Source: Streptomyces sp. NBC_00154 (GTDB lineage Bacteria; Actinomycetota; Actinomycetes; Streptomycetales; Streptomycetaceae). From it: DNA of 64,000 nt. The notes beneath the pieces are model-generated. The model saw only the letters and a program-made list of their open reading frames with translations, was not told the origin of the DNA and made no database searches. The position numbers and the translations under genes are program-made. Positions 49,128-58,787 of this stretch are shown here, in pieces (the stretch's first letter is position 1; every line of letters starts with the position of its first letter). The DNA lies in NCBI RefSeq assembly GCF_026342835.1, contig NZ_JAPEMI010000001.1, forward strand, positions 3,044,501 to 3,108,500, written 5' to 3'.

Positions 49128-51284
49128 TCAGCGTCCGAGCCGTCCGCGGACCATACCGACCATGCCGTTGATCTCTTCGATCCGCATCCGCTTCGCGGCG
49201 ACGAAGAAGACCCCCATGAGCGCGGCCCCGCCCAAGACCAACGCGACCAGCGAACCGAAAGCACCCTCGCCCAGGCCCAGCAGCAGGGCGAAGCCCACGC
49301 CGCCGCCGATGATCGCTGCGGGGATCGCCGCGAGGCACAGGCGGGCGTACGTACGCACGACATGGGCGCCGTCCAGGTCGCCGCCCAGCCGGTTGCGCAG
49401 TCGACGCCAGGCGATGCCCACGCCGACGGCGTAGGCCAGCCCGTACGAGGCCGCCATACCGACGACCGCCCACTGGGCCGGAAGGACCACGTAGCAGAGA
49501 GCGGAGGCGGCAGCGTTGACCGCGGCGACGATGACCGTGTTGTAGAACGGCGTCCGGGTGTCCTCGTACGCATAGAAGCCGCGCAGCACGACGTACTGCA
49601 CGGAGTACGGGATGAGGCCGAGGCCGAACGCCATCAGGATGAAGCCCATGGACCGGGCAGCCTCGGTGCCGCTGGACGAGTACAGCAGGGTGCACATCGG
49701 GACGCCGAGCGCGAGAAATGCGAAGGCCACCGGCACGATCGCCACGGCGGAGTTGCGCAGCCCCTGGGAGATGTCGTCACGGACCGCGCCGGGGTCGTTG
49801 TCGTGGGCGGCGCGGGAGATACGGGGCAGCAGGGCCGCCATGACCGAGACGGTGATGATCGCCTGCGGCATTCCCCAGATCAGCTGGGCATTGGAGTAGG
49901 CGAGGAAACCCGCGCCGTTCCTGCCGGAAGCCTTGCCGGCCGCGGTCGCCAGCTGCGTGACGACCAGGACACCGGCCTGGTTGGCGAAGACGAACAGGAC
50001 GGTCCACTTGGCCAGCTTGACCGTCTTACCGAGGCCGTGGCCCTTCCAGTCGAAGCGCGGACGGAAGCGGAACCCGGCCTCGCGCAGATACGGAATCATC
50101 GCCAGGGCCTGGACGACCAGACCGAGCAGCGTGCCGATGCCCAGCAGCCGGATGCCCTCCGGCGGAATGGTCTGCACACCCATGTGGGATTCGGCGGAGG
50201 TGCCGTAGACCCAGATGAACATGCCGAACGTGAAGATCATGACGATGTTGTTGAGGACCGGGGTCCACATCATCGCGCCGAACCTGCCACGGGCGTTCAG
50301 GATCTGGCCCATCACCACATGCACGCCCATGAAGAAGATGGTGGGCAGGCAGTACCGGGCAAACGTGGTGGCGACGTTGTCGGCCGCCGGGTCGTTCGCG
50401 ATCGTGCTCGACATCAGGTGGATCAACAGGGGTGCGGCGAAGACCGCGATCGCCACGATCACGCCGAGCGCGACCATCACAAGGGTCAGCAGACGGTTGG
50501 CATAGGCCTCGCCGCCGTCCTCGTCGTCCTTCATGGAACGGACGAGCTGAGGAACGAAGACCGAGTTGAGTCCGCCGCCGACGGTGAGGATGTAGATCAT
50601 TGTCGGCAGCGTGTAGGCGATGGTGAAGCTGTCACCGAGCAGCGCCGCACCCAACGCAGCGGTGATCACCAGGCTGCGTACGAATCCGGTGAGCCGGGAC
50701 ACCAGGGTGCCGGCCGCCATCACCGCGCTGGACTTCAGCAGGCTGGAGGCCCGGCCGCCGGACTTCGGCGGGGCGGGCGTCGGAGCAGGTTCAGGCTCGG
50801 GCGGAACGGGCGGCCCGGCCGGCCCCTCCTGGTCCCGGAACAGGTGCGCGAACGCATCTGGTTCCTCGTGGCCCCCGGACGCCTGGGTGACGAGGTCGTC
50901 GACGCCGACGAACTGGGTGGTTGCCGCGTCTTCGCCGTACGGCAGATGCCGGGACGGCCCGGCGGGCTCGGGCGGCGGGGTCTGCGCCCAGACGCGCGGA
51001 TCGGGGGCGTACTGCGCCGCGGGCGGCTGCTGGTAGAGCGGCTGCGGAGACTGGTATGTGCCAGGGGGCGGGGGCGGGTGCGCGGCGCGGTCGTACAGCA
51101 CCTCGGCCACCGGGTCCTGGGCGGAGAGGTCCTGGGCGCGATAGGGATCGTGGTTGTACGCGTCCTGGAGGTACGGGTCCGGCGCCGGATCCACCTGCCC
51201 CGGGTCCGAAGGCGTCGGGGATCCGTCGGAAGGCCCAGCTCCGCCCGCACCCTGACCGCGGTCACCGTCGTACGGCGCGTTCAT
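49128..51284 (-). CDS. murJ: Lipid II flippase MurJ (MviN)
   Basis: 718 residues. The first about 175 are Pro/Gln/Tyr-rich and cytoplasmic. The MviN/MOP domain follows with about 14 membrane helices, including SSAVMAAGTLVSRLTGFVRS at its start, GGGLNSVFVPQLV and YGLAYAVGVGIAW. It moves lipid II across the membrane for peptidoglycan synthesis. ATG 51284. It sits between DUF6049 (50 bp upstream) and the pseudokinase. Confidence 0.93.
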   Translation of the reverse strand: MNAPYDGDRGQGAGGAGPSDGSPTPSDPGQVDPAPDPYLQDAYNHDPYRAQDLSAQDPVAEVLYDRAAHPPPPPGTYQSPQPLYQQPPAAQYAPDPRVWAQTPPPEPAGPSRHLPYGEDAATTQFVGVDDLVTQASGGHEEPDAFAHLFRDQEGPAGPPVPPEPEPAPTPAPPKSGGRASSLLKSSAVMAAGTLVSRLTGFVRSLVITAALGAALLGDSFTIAYTLPTMIYILTVGGGLNSVFVPQLVRSMKDDEDGGEAYANRLLTLVMVALGVIVAIAVFAAPLLIHLMSSTIANDPAADNVATTFARYCLPTIFFMGVHVVMGQILNARGRFGAMMWTPVLNNIVMIFTFGMFIWVYGTSAESHMGVQTIPPEGIRLLGIGTLLGLVVQALAMIPYLREAGFRFRPRFDWKGHGLGKTVKLAKWTVLFVFANQAGVLVVTQLATAAGKASGRNGAGFLAYSNAQLIWGMPQAIITVSVMAALLPRISRAAHDNDPGAVRDDISQGLRNSAVAIVPVAFAFLALGVPMCTLLYSSSGTEAARSMGFILMAFGLGLIPYSVQYVVLRGFYAYEDTRTPFYNTVIVAAVNAAASALCYVVLPAQWAVVGMAASYGLAYAVGVGIAWRRLRNRLGGDLDGAHVVRTYARLCLAAIPAAIIGGGVGFALLLGLGEGAFGSLVALVLGGAALMGVFFVAAKRMRIEEINGMVGMVRGRLGR

Positions 51285-51333
51285 CGATACCCCACCTCAT
51301 TGTCCCCGGCCGACCGGCCACGACAGACATCGC

Positions 51334-53631
51334 TCAACGGTCCACTTTCTCACCCGTGCCCGACGGCTCCCCGCTTTCCGGACCGGTGTCCGGCGTCGGG
51401 TCACTCGGCTGCTCGGGTTCACCGCCCTCGCCTCCGGACGGGCCGTCCGCGTTGGCACGCTTGCGATGGGTGTACATCCTGATGCCCGCGAGGACCAGCA
51501 GCAACAGTCCGCCGGCGATCACCAGCAGCACGGTCGGTGTGACCTCTGAGACCTTCACCGTGAAGGTCATCTCCTCGCCGTACGGCGTGTTGTCCTCGGT
51601 GTAGAGCTGCGCCCTCACCTGCACCTGGCCGTTGGCGTTCGCCGAGGCGTCGAACTTCACGGACTGGCTGTGGCCACCCGCGATGCGGATCGGCTTCTCC
51701 GCCACGGCGCCGCCGTCGTTCAGCCTCAGCCGCGTCGCGTTGTCCGACTTCAGCCGGAGAACAAGATGATCGACACCCTGCACCAGCTTGTTCTGCACGG
51801 TCACCGGGATGGTGGCACTGCGGCCGGACAGGGTGACGTCCGACTTGGAGATGAGTTGCACCTCGTTGGTGAGGCCGTGCAGATACGTGCGAACCGAGTC
51901 CCGGTACTGCTGTGCCTCCAGCGGCTTGCCGCGCCACGAGGTCGACATGGACCGGTTGATCGCGTTGCCGAAGGGTGTGACGACCCGCTCCGGCTGGGTG
52001 AGGATGACCCGGAAGCTGTCGAGTGAGGCCTGGGTGGCCTTGATGTCCTGGAAGGCCTGGGTGGGCAGCTCCTGGCTGCGGAGCTTCCTCGGGTACTGGG
52101 AAGTCCCGGGAACCCTCGTCGTCGCGTCGGCGTCGGGCTCCGCCTCGGCTGCGTCCACCAGGTCGAGGGGCTGCGTCCACCGTTCGTCGTCGAGGGCGTG
52201 CAGGGCGCGTGCCATCGACTGTGCCTGAGCGGCGGTCGGCATCCTCTGCGGTGCGACGACGATGCTGCGTTCGGCGTCCGTGTCCTGGTTGTTCAGGGCG
52301 AGGGTCGTGGCGAGGAACTTCTGAACGGCGAGGGTGGAATTCCCCGCACTGGACATGTCCCCCTCGAAGGCCTTGGAGAGCCGGTAGTCGGCGACGACAG
52401 CGGTGGTGCCGCCACCGATCGGACGGGCCGCGCTCGGCGTGTACGGCAGTCCCCCGGTCTCCTGGAGGCTGTCGCTGCGGGCGATCACGTTGTGCGCACC
52501 GGCCGATGTGGCGACATCGACGATCGACGGATCGATGGCGCCTTCGACCGGCCACGCGAAGTCCGTGGACGGCTTCACATGCAGGACGGTCTCCACCGTC
52601 GGGCCGGCCACCTCGGTGGCGTTCTGCAGGTGGCTGAGGCTTCCCGAGACGTTCTTTCCGCGGTGGGCGAGGGACGCCAGATCCGGGTCGGCGAACGGCA
52701 GCGCGACGACCTTGTCGTCCGCCACAGCTGTCTCCAGCTTGGTGAGCCACTGCTTGGCGACGGCCTGGTTCTTCCCGGCGATGGTGGTATCGCCGACCTT
52801 GATGCGGTAGCTCTTCGTCATCGCGTCGACACCGGCCAGCAGATCCGGGTCGATCACCCAGGTCACAGGAAGCTGGGTGCCCAGCGAGACCATCTGCTCG
52901 AGGCGCCCGCCCGGAGCGAGCTCCGCGGCGAGGTCGTCGTCGGCGAAGACCGGGGTCTGCTGCTCGTCGGAACCCGTCTCGGCAGTGAGGTGGGCCGACG
53001 CGATCAGCGGCCAGAGATAGGTGATCCGAGTCCTGGAGTCACTCTCGTCCTCCTGCCAGGGAAGGAAGGTCCGCTCGATGCCGAGGACCTGCTCGTACGG
53101 GGCACGGGAGGTCCGTCCGGACAGCGAGACGCCGAACTGGTAGACACCGGCCTCGTCGAGCCCCAGCTTGCCCACGGGCACGGACAGCGTGAAGTTCTGG
53201 GTGATCCCGGACGGGAGCTTCGCGATCTTCAGTGTGTACTTGCCGCCGATCGCCGCCGGATCGCTGCCGGGCACATACCCGGTGCGTTCGGCTGCCGCGT
53301 CGATGGATGTCCTGCCGAACAGTCGCGGCCCCACCCGCAGGTCGACCCGGGCATCGGTGACCGCTTCCTTGCTCCTGTTGGTCAAAGTGCCGGAGACAGT
53401 GAGTGTGTCGCCCTTCACCGGCGCGCTGGGCGCCAGGGAGTCCAGGGTCACGTCGACGGTGCTGGAGCCGGTCGGAGCCTTGCTCGCCTCGTCGGCCTGC
53501 GCTCCGGGCACGGCCGGACCGGCCAGCAGAGCGGCGACGAGCGGCGCTCCGAGGATCACGGAGGCTGTGCGCCGCAGCCACCGGCGGGCAGGAGAGTGAC
53601 TGATCCCCTGAATGTCTGCCGCCTCGGCCAC
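51334..53631 (-). CDS. DUF6049 exported membrane protein
   Basis: 765 residues from GTG 53631. A signal peptide (cleavage near AQADEA) is followed by a large extracellular part (about 45-700) and a C-terminal membrane helix (about 706-725, VLLVIAGGLLLLVLAGIRMY) with a Glu/Pro/Gly-rich cytoplasmic tail. It belongs to the actinobacterial family always found upstream of murJ; its role is not established, though linkage suggests wall synthesis. It begins the operon and is divergent from the CCA-adding enzyme gene. Confidence 0.85.
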   Translation of the reverse strand: MAEAADIQGISHSPARRWLRRTASVILGAPLVAALLAGPAVPGAQADEASKAPTGSSTVDVTLDSLAPSAPVKGDTLTVSGTLTNRSKEAVTDARVDLRVGPRLFGRTSIDAAAERTGYVPGSDPAAIGGKYTLKIAKLPSGITQNFTLSVPVGKLGLDEAGVYQFGVSLSGRTSRAPYEQVLGIERTFLPWQEDESDSRTRITYLWPLIASAHLTAETGSDEQQTPVFADDDLAAELAPGGRLEQMVSLGTQLPVTWVIDPDLLAGVDAMTKSYRIKVGDTTIAGKNQAVAKQWLTKLETAVADDKVVALPFADPDLASLAHRGKNVSGSLSHLQNATEVAGPTVETVLHVKPSTDFAWPVEGAIDPSIVDVATSAGAHNVIARSDSLQETGGLPYTPSAARPIGGGTTAVVADYRLSKAFEGDMSSAGNSTLAVQKFLATTLALNNQDTDAERSIVVAPQRMPTAAQAQSMARALHALDDERWTQPLDLVDAAEAEPDADATTRVPGTSQYPRKLRSQELPTQAFQDIKATQASLDSFRVILTQPERVVTPFGNAINRSMSTSWRGKPLEAQQYRDSVRTYLHGLTNEVQLISKSDVTLSGRSATIPVTVQNKLVQGVDHLVLRLKSDNATRLRLNDGGAVAEKPIRIAGGHSQSVKFDASANANGQVQVRAQLYTEDNTPYGEEMTFTVKVSEVTPTVLLVIAGGLLLLVLAGIRMYTHRKRANADGPSGGEGGEPEQPSDPTPDTGPESGEPSGTGEKVDR

Positions 53632-53817
53632 GCGCCTGTCCGTCCCTCGTCGTAGTCAGCTGCTGTCGATCGTTGTCGGTTGCTGCGTCCCCGCATGGTA
53701 ACGATGTGCGTGGGGGCCACGTGCTGGGGAGTGCGCTTGGTGGTGATCGGGAGAGTCTTGCAGGGCGGAAAGAAACGATGACGCCCGGGCCGGTCCGGGC
53801 ACGTACCCTTTTCTGTT

Positions 53818-55260
53818 GTGCCGAACGCCAATGAAGACATCTCCAGTGCCCTGACCCAGGTGCAGCACCGCGCAGTCAGCGAACTGCTGCGGGTGTCCCC
53901 GGTCGCCGACGACCTCGCCCGCCGTTTCCAGGATGCCGGATTCAGTCTCGCCCTGGTTGGCGGCTCGGTTCGGGACGCGCTTCTCGGCAGGCTGGGGAAC
54001 GACCTGGACTTCACCACCGATGCCCGCCCCGAGGACGTCCTGAAGATCGTCCGTCCGTGGGCGGACTCGGTGTGGGAGGTCGGTATCGCCTTCGGCACGG
54101 TGGGGTGCCAGAAGAACGGCTACCAGATCGAAGTCACCACGTATCGGTCAGAGGCGTACGACAGGACCTCGCGCAAGCCGGAGGTTTCCTACGGCGACTC
54201 CATCGAGGAAGACCTCGTACGCCGCGACTTCACGGTCAATGCGATGGCCGTCGCGCTGCCGCAGAAGGAATTCATCGACCCGCACGGCGGCCGCGAGGAC
54301 CTGGCGGAGCGCGTGCTGCGCACCCCCGGGACGCCCGAGGAGTCGTTCTCCGACGACCCGCTGCGCATGCTGCGCGCCGCGCGCTTCGCCGCGCAGTTGG
54401 ACTTCGACGTCGCCCCCGATGTGGTCACCGCGATGACCGAGATGGCAGGACGTATCGAGATCGTCTCCGCCGAACGGGTCCGTGAGGAGCTCAACAAGCT
54501 GCTGCTCTCCGCTCACCCCCGGAAGGGTCTTGGCCTACTGGTCTCCACGGGACTGGCACAGCAGGTGCTGCCGGAGCTGCCCGCGCTGCGACTGGAAAGT
54601 GACGAGCATCACCGTCACAAGGACGTCTACGAGCACTCGCTGACCGTCCTGGAGCAGGCGATCGATCTGGAGGAGGACGGGCCCGATCTGACCCTGCGGC
54701 TCGCTGCGCTGCTCCATGACATCGGCAAGCCGCGGACCCGGCGCTTCGAGAAGGACGGGCGCGTCTCGTTCCATCACCACGAGGTGGTGGGCGCCAAAAT
54801 GGTCAAGAAGCGAATGGTCGAGCTCAAGTACTCCAACGACATGATCAAGGACGTCTCGAAGCTGGTGGAGCTGCATCTGCGCTTCCACGGCTACGGCGAC
54901 GGGGAGTGGACCGACTCCGCAGTTCGTCGGTATGTGCGCGATGCGGGTCCGCTGCTGGAACGGCTGCACAAACTGACCCGCTCGGACTGCACGACGCGGA
55001 ACAAGCGCAAGGCCGGTGCCCTCTCGCGGACGTATGACGCACTAGAGGAGCGCATTACACAGCTGAAGAACCAGGAGGAGCTGGATGCCATCCGGCCCGA
55101 CCTGGACGGCAACGAGATCATGCAGACGCTGGGTGTCGGTGCTGGGCCGGTCATCGGCAAGGCGTACGCGTTCCTTCTGGAGCTGCGGATGGAGCACGGC
55201 CCGATGGGGCACGACACCGCGGTCGCTGAGCTCAAGAAGTGGTGGGCCGCGCAGACCTGA
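53818..55260 (+). CDS. pcnA: CCA tRNA nucleotidyltransferase (PcnB/Cca family)
   Basis: 480 residues from GTG 53818. The head domain shows LVGGSVRDALLG and the metal-binding DLDFTTDA, then RRDFTVNAMA and the second-motif DDPLRMLRAARFAAQL; an HD domain follows (LLHDIGKP). It adds or repairs the CCA end of tRNAs, needed because tRNA genes here lack encoded CCA. The closest well-known Streptomyces member at this place is called PcnA. Two parS palindromes follow its stop. Confidence 0.92.
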   Translation: MPNANEDISSALTQVQHRAVSELLRVSPVADDLARRFQDAGFSLALVGGSVRDALLGRLGNDLDFTTDARPEDVLKIVRPWADSVWEVGIAFGTVGCQKNGYQIEVTTYRSEAYDRTSRKPEVSYGDSIEEDLVRRDFTVNAMAVALPQKEFIDPHGGREDLAERVLRTPGTPEESFSDDPLRMLRAARFAAQLDFDVAPDVVTAMTEMAGRIEIVSAERVREELNKLLLSAHPRKGLGLLVSTGLAQQVLPELPALRLESDEHHRHKDVYEHSLTVLEQAIDLEEDGPDLTLRLAALLHDIGKPRTRRFEKDGRVSFHHHEVVGAKMVKKRMVELKYSNDMIKDVSKLVELHLRFHGYGDGEWTDSAVRRYVRDAGPLLERLHKLTRSDCTTRNKRKAGALSRTYDALEERITQLKNQEELDAIRPDLDGNEIMQTLGVGAGPVIGKAYAFLLELRMEHGPMGHDTAVAELKKWWAAQT

Positions 55261-55270
55261 GGTCGGAATC

Positions 55271-55300
55271 GGCGTCATGTTTCACGTGAAACATGACGCC
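55271..55300. promoter_or_regulatory. parS site 5 within a 30-bp perfect palindrome
   Basis: parS GTTTCACGTGAAAC at 55279-55292 is extended on both sides by GGCGTCAT/ATGACGCC, a perfect palindrome that starts ten bases after the pcnA stop. It can also fold as a terminator-like hairpin. Confidence 0.95.
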
Positions 55301-55308
55301 GCCGATGG

Positions 55309-55348
55309 GACGAGGGGCACTGTTTCACGTGAAACAGTGCCCCTCGTC
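55309..55348. promoter_or_regulatory. parS site 6 within a 40-bp perfect palindrome
   Basis: parS at 55322-55335 is extended by GACGAGGGGCACT/AGTGCCCCTCGTC. The centre lies 43 bp from the centre of site 5. Both occupy the convergent gap between pcnA and the MFS gene. Confidence 0.95.
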
Positions 55349-55471
55349 GCGGTCTTCCTGGCGGTTCACGGCGTCCTCATTTCCGTGGTGGCGCTCGGTG
55401 CGCTCACAGGTCTGAAGTTCTGGGGCGGCCGGCCCTGCGGTGGCGGACCGCCGGGGTGGCCGCCGTCATAG
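55337..55471 (+). CDS. Doubtful small hydrophobic ORF
   Basis: 44 codons from GTG 55337 inside the parS palindrome: PLVAVFLAVHGVLISVVALG is a membrane-like segment, followed by a Gly/Pro-rich end. No ribosome-binding site, and the end overlaps the convergent MFS gene by six bases. Hydrophobicity is its only support. Confidence 0.2.
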   Translation: MPLVAVFLAVHGVLISVVALGALTGLKFWGGRPCGGGPPGWPPS

Positions 55472-56749
55472 CACTCCAGCGACACGGCTCCATCGGAACA
55501 TCGTCACTGCGACGATCGTGTAGAGCGCGGCAACTCCGATCACCACTGCGGCCGACTCGCCGTCAGGAGGCAGGACAAGGGCGGCTACTGCGGCAGCGCC
55601 CACAAAGGCCACGTTGAACAGCACGTCGTACAGGGAGAAGATCCGGCCGCGGAAGGAGTCGTCCACCGACGTCTGAACGACGGTGTCCGTTGCGATCTTC
55701 GCTCCCTGGGTGACCAGTCCGAGGACGAACGCCGCGACCAGCATCGGGCTCGGGCTGAACCACAACCCCAGTGCGGGTTCGAGGACGGCGGCCGCGGCTG
55801 CACAGGCCGCCATCCAGCGGAACCGGCCGAGCCACCCCACCGCCCAGGGCGTCACCACGGCCGCCGCGAAGAATCCCGCACCTGAGAACCCCACGGCAAG
55901 GCCGAGCAGGGCCAGTCCGCCGGAGTTGCTGTCGGACCAGGCGTACCGGCACAGCATCAGCACCATGACGGTCAGCGCCCCGTAGCAGAACCGGATCACC
56001 GTGATGGCGGCCAGCGCCCGTGCTGCGTCCTTCCGTTCCGCCAGATGGCACAGTCCGCCGACGAGTCCCCGTGCGGTGGTGGCCAGGGAGTCCCTCAGCC
56101 GGAGACGGGGGCCGCCCGGATCCGGCCCGAGGAGATCGGCCGCAAGGTCCAGGGATGCCAGCGCCGACGCAAGGTAGAGCCCCGCGCCCAGCAGCACGAC
56201 CGCCGCATCGGAGTCCGCCGCGACCAGACGCACAGCGAAGGCAAGGGCGCCGCCTGCCGTGGCGGTGAGCGTTCCCGCTGTCGGTGAGAGCGAGTTGGCC
56301 ATGACCAGTCGGCCCTCGTCGACGACCCGGGGCAGTGCGGCCGAGAGGCCCGCCAGTACAAAGCGGTTGACCGCGGTGACGCACAGGGCCGAGGCGTAGA
56401 AGAGCCAGTCGGGCGCGGTGCCGAGGATCAGCAGGGCGGTGCAGCAGGCGAGGGCGGTGCGCAGCAGATTGCCGTACAGAAAGACCTGGCGGCGCGGCCA
56501 GCGGTCCAGGAAGACGCCGGCGAAGGGGCCGATGAGCGAGTACGGAAGCAGTAGTACGGCCATCGCGGAGGCGATGGCTCCCGCCGAGGTCTGCTTCTCC
56601 GGGGAGAAGACGACGTGTGCGGCGAGGGCGACCTGGTAGACGCCGTCGGCGGACTGGGAGAGGAGCCGTACGGCGAGCAGACGACGGAAGTTCCGAAGGC
56701 GCAGGAGTACGCGCAGATCACGTACGACGGGCATGAGGGCAAGGGTCAC
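55466..56749 (-). CDS. Major facilitator superfamily permease
   Basis: 427 residues with about 12 membrane helices in two halves; the first half has the loop GPFAGVFLDRWPRRQVFL, the MFS motif A variant of drug/H+ antiporters. The substrate is unknown. The GTG at 56749 lies only five bases from the ino1 terminator and has no ribosome-binding site; an ATG at 56734 is an alternative, also without one. It may be leaderless. Confidence 0.85.
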   Translation of the reverse strand: MTLALMPVVRDLRVLLRLRNFRRLLAVRLLSQSADGVYQVALAAHVVFSPEKQTSAGAIASAMAVLLLPYSLIGPFAGVFLDRWPRRQVFLYGNLLRTALACCTALLILGTAPDWLFYASALCVTAVNRFVLAGLSAALPRVVDEGRLVMANSLSPTAGTLTATAGGALAFAVRLVAADSDAAVVLLGAGLYLASALASLDLAADLLGPDPGGPRLRLRDSLATTARGLVGGLCHLAERKDAARALAAITVIRFCYGALTVMVLMLCRYAWSDSNSGGLALLGLAVGFSGAGFFAAAVVTPWAVGWLGRFRWMAACAAAAAVLEPALGLWFSPSPMLVAAFVLGLVTQGAKIATDTVVQTSVDDSFRGRIFSLYDVLFNVAFVGAAAVAALVLPPDGESAAVVIGVAALYTIVAVTMFRWSRVAGVL

Positions 56750-56753
56750 ATAC

Positions 56754-56792
56754 GTTGAGGGTCCCCGGGCGGATTACCCGGGGACCCTCAAC
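56754..56792 (-). terminator. Terminator of ino1
   Basis: Perfect 16-bp arms GTTGAGGGTCCCCGGG and CCCGGGGACCCTCAAC with a seven-base loop, directly upstream of the MFS gene and 67 bp after the ino1 stop. Confidence 0.9.
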
Positions 56793-56858
56793 GATGCGGG
56801 AGAGAAAGAGCGTTGCCGCTCATCGCCCTCCTACGGTGACGCGCCGTTTCCGGTCGGG

Positions 56859-57941
56859 TCAGCGCTCGACGTCGCCGTTGATGAACTTCTCGACGTTCTC
56901 GCGGGCCTCGTCGTCGAAGTACTGGACTGGCGGGGACTTCATGAAGTACGAGGACGCGGAGAGGATCGGGCCACCGATGCCGCGGTCCTTGGCGATCTTC
57001 GCGGCACGCACGGCGTCGATGATGACACCGGCGGAGTTCGGGGAGTCCCAGACCTCGAGCTTGTACTCCAGGTTCAGCGGAACGTCACCGAAGGCGCGAC
57101 CCTCGAGGCGCACGTACGCCCACTTGCGGTCGTCCAGCCAGGCCACGTAGTCCGACGGGCCGATGTGCACGTTGTCCGCACCCAGCTCACGGTCACGGAT
57201 CTGGGAGGTGACGGCCTGCGTCTTGGAGATCTTCTTGGACTCGAGGCGCTCACGCTCAAGCATGTTCTTGAAGTCCATGTTGCCGCCGACGTTCAGCTGC
57301 ATCGTGCGGTCCAGGACGACGCCCCGGTCCTCGAAGAGCTTCGCCATCACGCGGTGCGTGATGGTGGCGCCGACCTGAGACTTGATGTCGTCACCGACGA
57401 TCGGGACACCGGCCTCGGTGAACTTGTCAGCCCACTCCTTGGTGCCGGCGATGAAGACCGGGAGGGCGTTGACGAACGCGACCTTGGCGTCGATGGCGCA
57501 CTGCGCGTAGAACTTCGCAGCGACCTCGGAACCCACGGGCAGGTAGCAGACGAGAACGTCGACCTGCTTGTCCTTGAGGACCTGGACGATGTCGACCGGG
57601 GCCTCGGTGGACTCCTCGATGGTCTCGCGGTAGTACTTGCCCAGACCGTCGTGGGTGTGGCCGCGCTGGACCGTCACGCCGGTGTTCGGCACGTCGGCGA
57701 TCTTGATCGTGTTGTTCTCGCTCGCGCCGATGGCGTCCGCGAGGTCGAGGCCGACCTTCTTCGCGTCGACATCGAAGGCGGCGACGAACTCGACGTCACG
57801 CACGTGGTACTCGCCGAACTGGACGTGCATCAGACCGGGCACCTTGCCGGCCGGATCGGCGTCCTTGTAGTACTCGACGCCCTGCACCAGCGAGGCGGCG
57901 CAGTTGCCCACGCCGACGATGGCTACGCGAACCGAACCCAT
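56859..57941 (-). CDS. ino1: myo-Inositol-1-phosphate synthase
   Basis: 360 residues of the short actinobacterial type. NAD motif [21 protein letters not shown], then [38 protein letters not shown] (active-site Asp/Lys) and [13 protein letters not shown]. It converts glucose 6-phosphate to inositol 1-phosphate, the first step to phosphatidylinositol and mycothiol. The PadR regulator lies 67 bp upstream on the same strand and may be part of the same transcript. ATG 57941. Confidence 0.95.
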   Translation of the reverse strand: MGSVRVAIVGVGNCAASLVQGVEYYKDADPAGKVPGLMHVQFGEYHVRDVEFVAAFDVDAKKVGLDLADAIGASENNTIKIADVPNTGVTVQRGHTHDGLGKYYRETIEESTEAPVDIVQVLKDKQVDVLVCYLPVGSEVAAKFYAQCAIDAKVAFVNALPVFIAGTKEWADKFTEAGVPIVGDDIKSQVGATITHRVMAKLFEDRGVVLDRTMQLNVGGNMDFKNMLERERLESKKISKTQAVTSQIRDRELGADNVHIGPSDYVAWLDDRKWAYVRLEGRAFGDVPLNLEYKLEVWDSPNSAGVIIDAVRAAKIAKDRGIGGPILSASSYFMKSPPVQYFDDEARENVEKFINGDVER

Positions 57942-58008
57942 TCCGGTTGCTCCCTGTGTTGAGTGTTCTCGGTGATTCCGATGAAGGCCCTGCGGAACTG
58001 CCGGGACT

Positions 58009-58716
58009 TCATTTGCCGGTGTCGTCGGACGGATCCGGCGGGGTATGACCCCGATGCCGGGGCAGGCCGTCCGACTCTCCTGCTGTGTTCTGCGGAGCCG
58101 AGCCCTCGGGCGAGGATCGTCGCTGATCCCGTCCCGACCGCTCGCTCTCGATGAGCTCGTTCAGCCAGCGCACTTCGCGCTCCACGGACTCCATGCCGTG
58201 TCGCTGCAGCTCAAGTGTGTAGTCGTCGAGTCGTTCGCGGGTTCGTGCCAGAGAGGCGCGCATCTTCTCCAGGCGCTCCTCCAGCCGGCTGCGGCGGCCT
58301 TCCAGCACGCGCATCCGCACCTCGTGCTCCGTCTGCCCGAAGAAGGCGAAGCGGGCTGCGAAGTGCTCGTCCTCCCAGGAGTCGGGGCCGGTGTGCGAGA
58401 GCAGCTCCTCGAAGTGCTCCTTACCTTCTGCCGTCAGCCGGTAGACGATCTTGGCGCGGCGCCCAGCCAGTGAAGAGGCAGGGGCGACCGCACGGCCGGT
58501 GACGGGCGGGAGGTCGACGGGAGCATTTCCTGTCTCCTCGATCAACCAGCCGTTGGCGACCAGCGTCTTGAGGCAGGGGTAGAGGGTCCCGTAGCTGAAG
58601 GCGCGGAAGATCCCCAACGAGGTGTTGAGGCGTTTGCGCAGTTCGTACCCGTGCATCGGCGACTCGCGGAGCAGGCCGAGTACGGCGAATTCGAGGATGC
58701 CGGAGCGTCTGCTCAA
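58009..58716 (-). CDS. PadR-family transcriptional regulator
   Basis: 235 residues. The N-terminal winged helix ([45 protein letters not shown]) is the PadR domain, with a long insertion ([12 protein letters not shown]) in the wing. The C-terminal part (about 115-190) is a coiled-coil of PadR subfamily 1, and a disordered Ser/Pro-rich tail follows. The TTG start (58716) has AGGAGGAGG upstream. A 21-bp palindrome upstream is the probable operator, so it controls itself and perhaps ino1. Confidence 0.9.
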   Translation of the reverse strand: MSRRSGILEFAVLGLLRESPMHGYELRKRLNTSLGIFRAFSYGTLYPCLKTLVANGWLIEETGNAPVDLPPVTGRAVAPASSLAGRRAKIVYRLTAEGKEHFEELLSHTGPDSWEDEHFAARFAFFGQTEHEVRMRVLEGRRSRLEERLEKMRASLARTRERLDDYTLELQRHGMESVEREVRWLNELIESERSGRDQRRSSPEGSAPQNTAGESDGLPRHRGHTPPDPSDDTGK

Positions 58717-58766
58717 CTTCGCCTCCTCCTTACTCCGAGTGCTCTCGTGGAGCCCTATGCCGAGCT

Positions 58767-58787
58767 GATGTATCGACTCGATACATC
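58767..58787. promoter_or_regulatory. Probable PadR operator
   Basis: Perfect 21-bp palindrome GATGTATCGACTCGATACATC, with the ATGTAT/ATACAT ends of PadR sites. It lies 51 bp upstream of the padR-like gene, over its promoter. A further half-site-like GATAGATC follows at 58793-58800. Confidence 0.8.
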
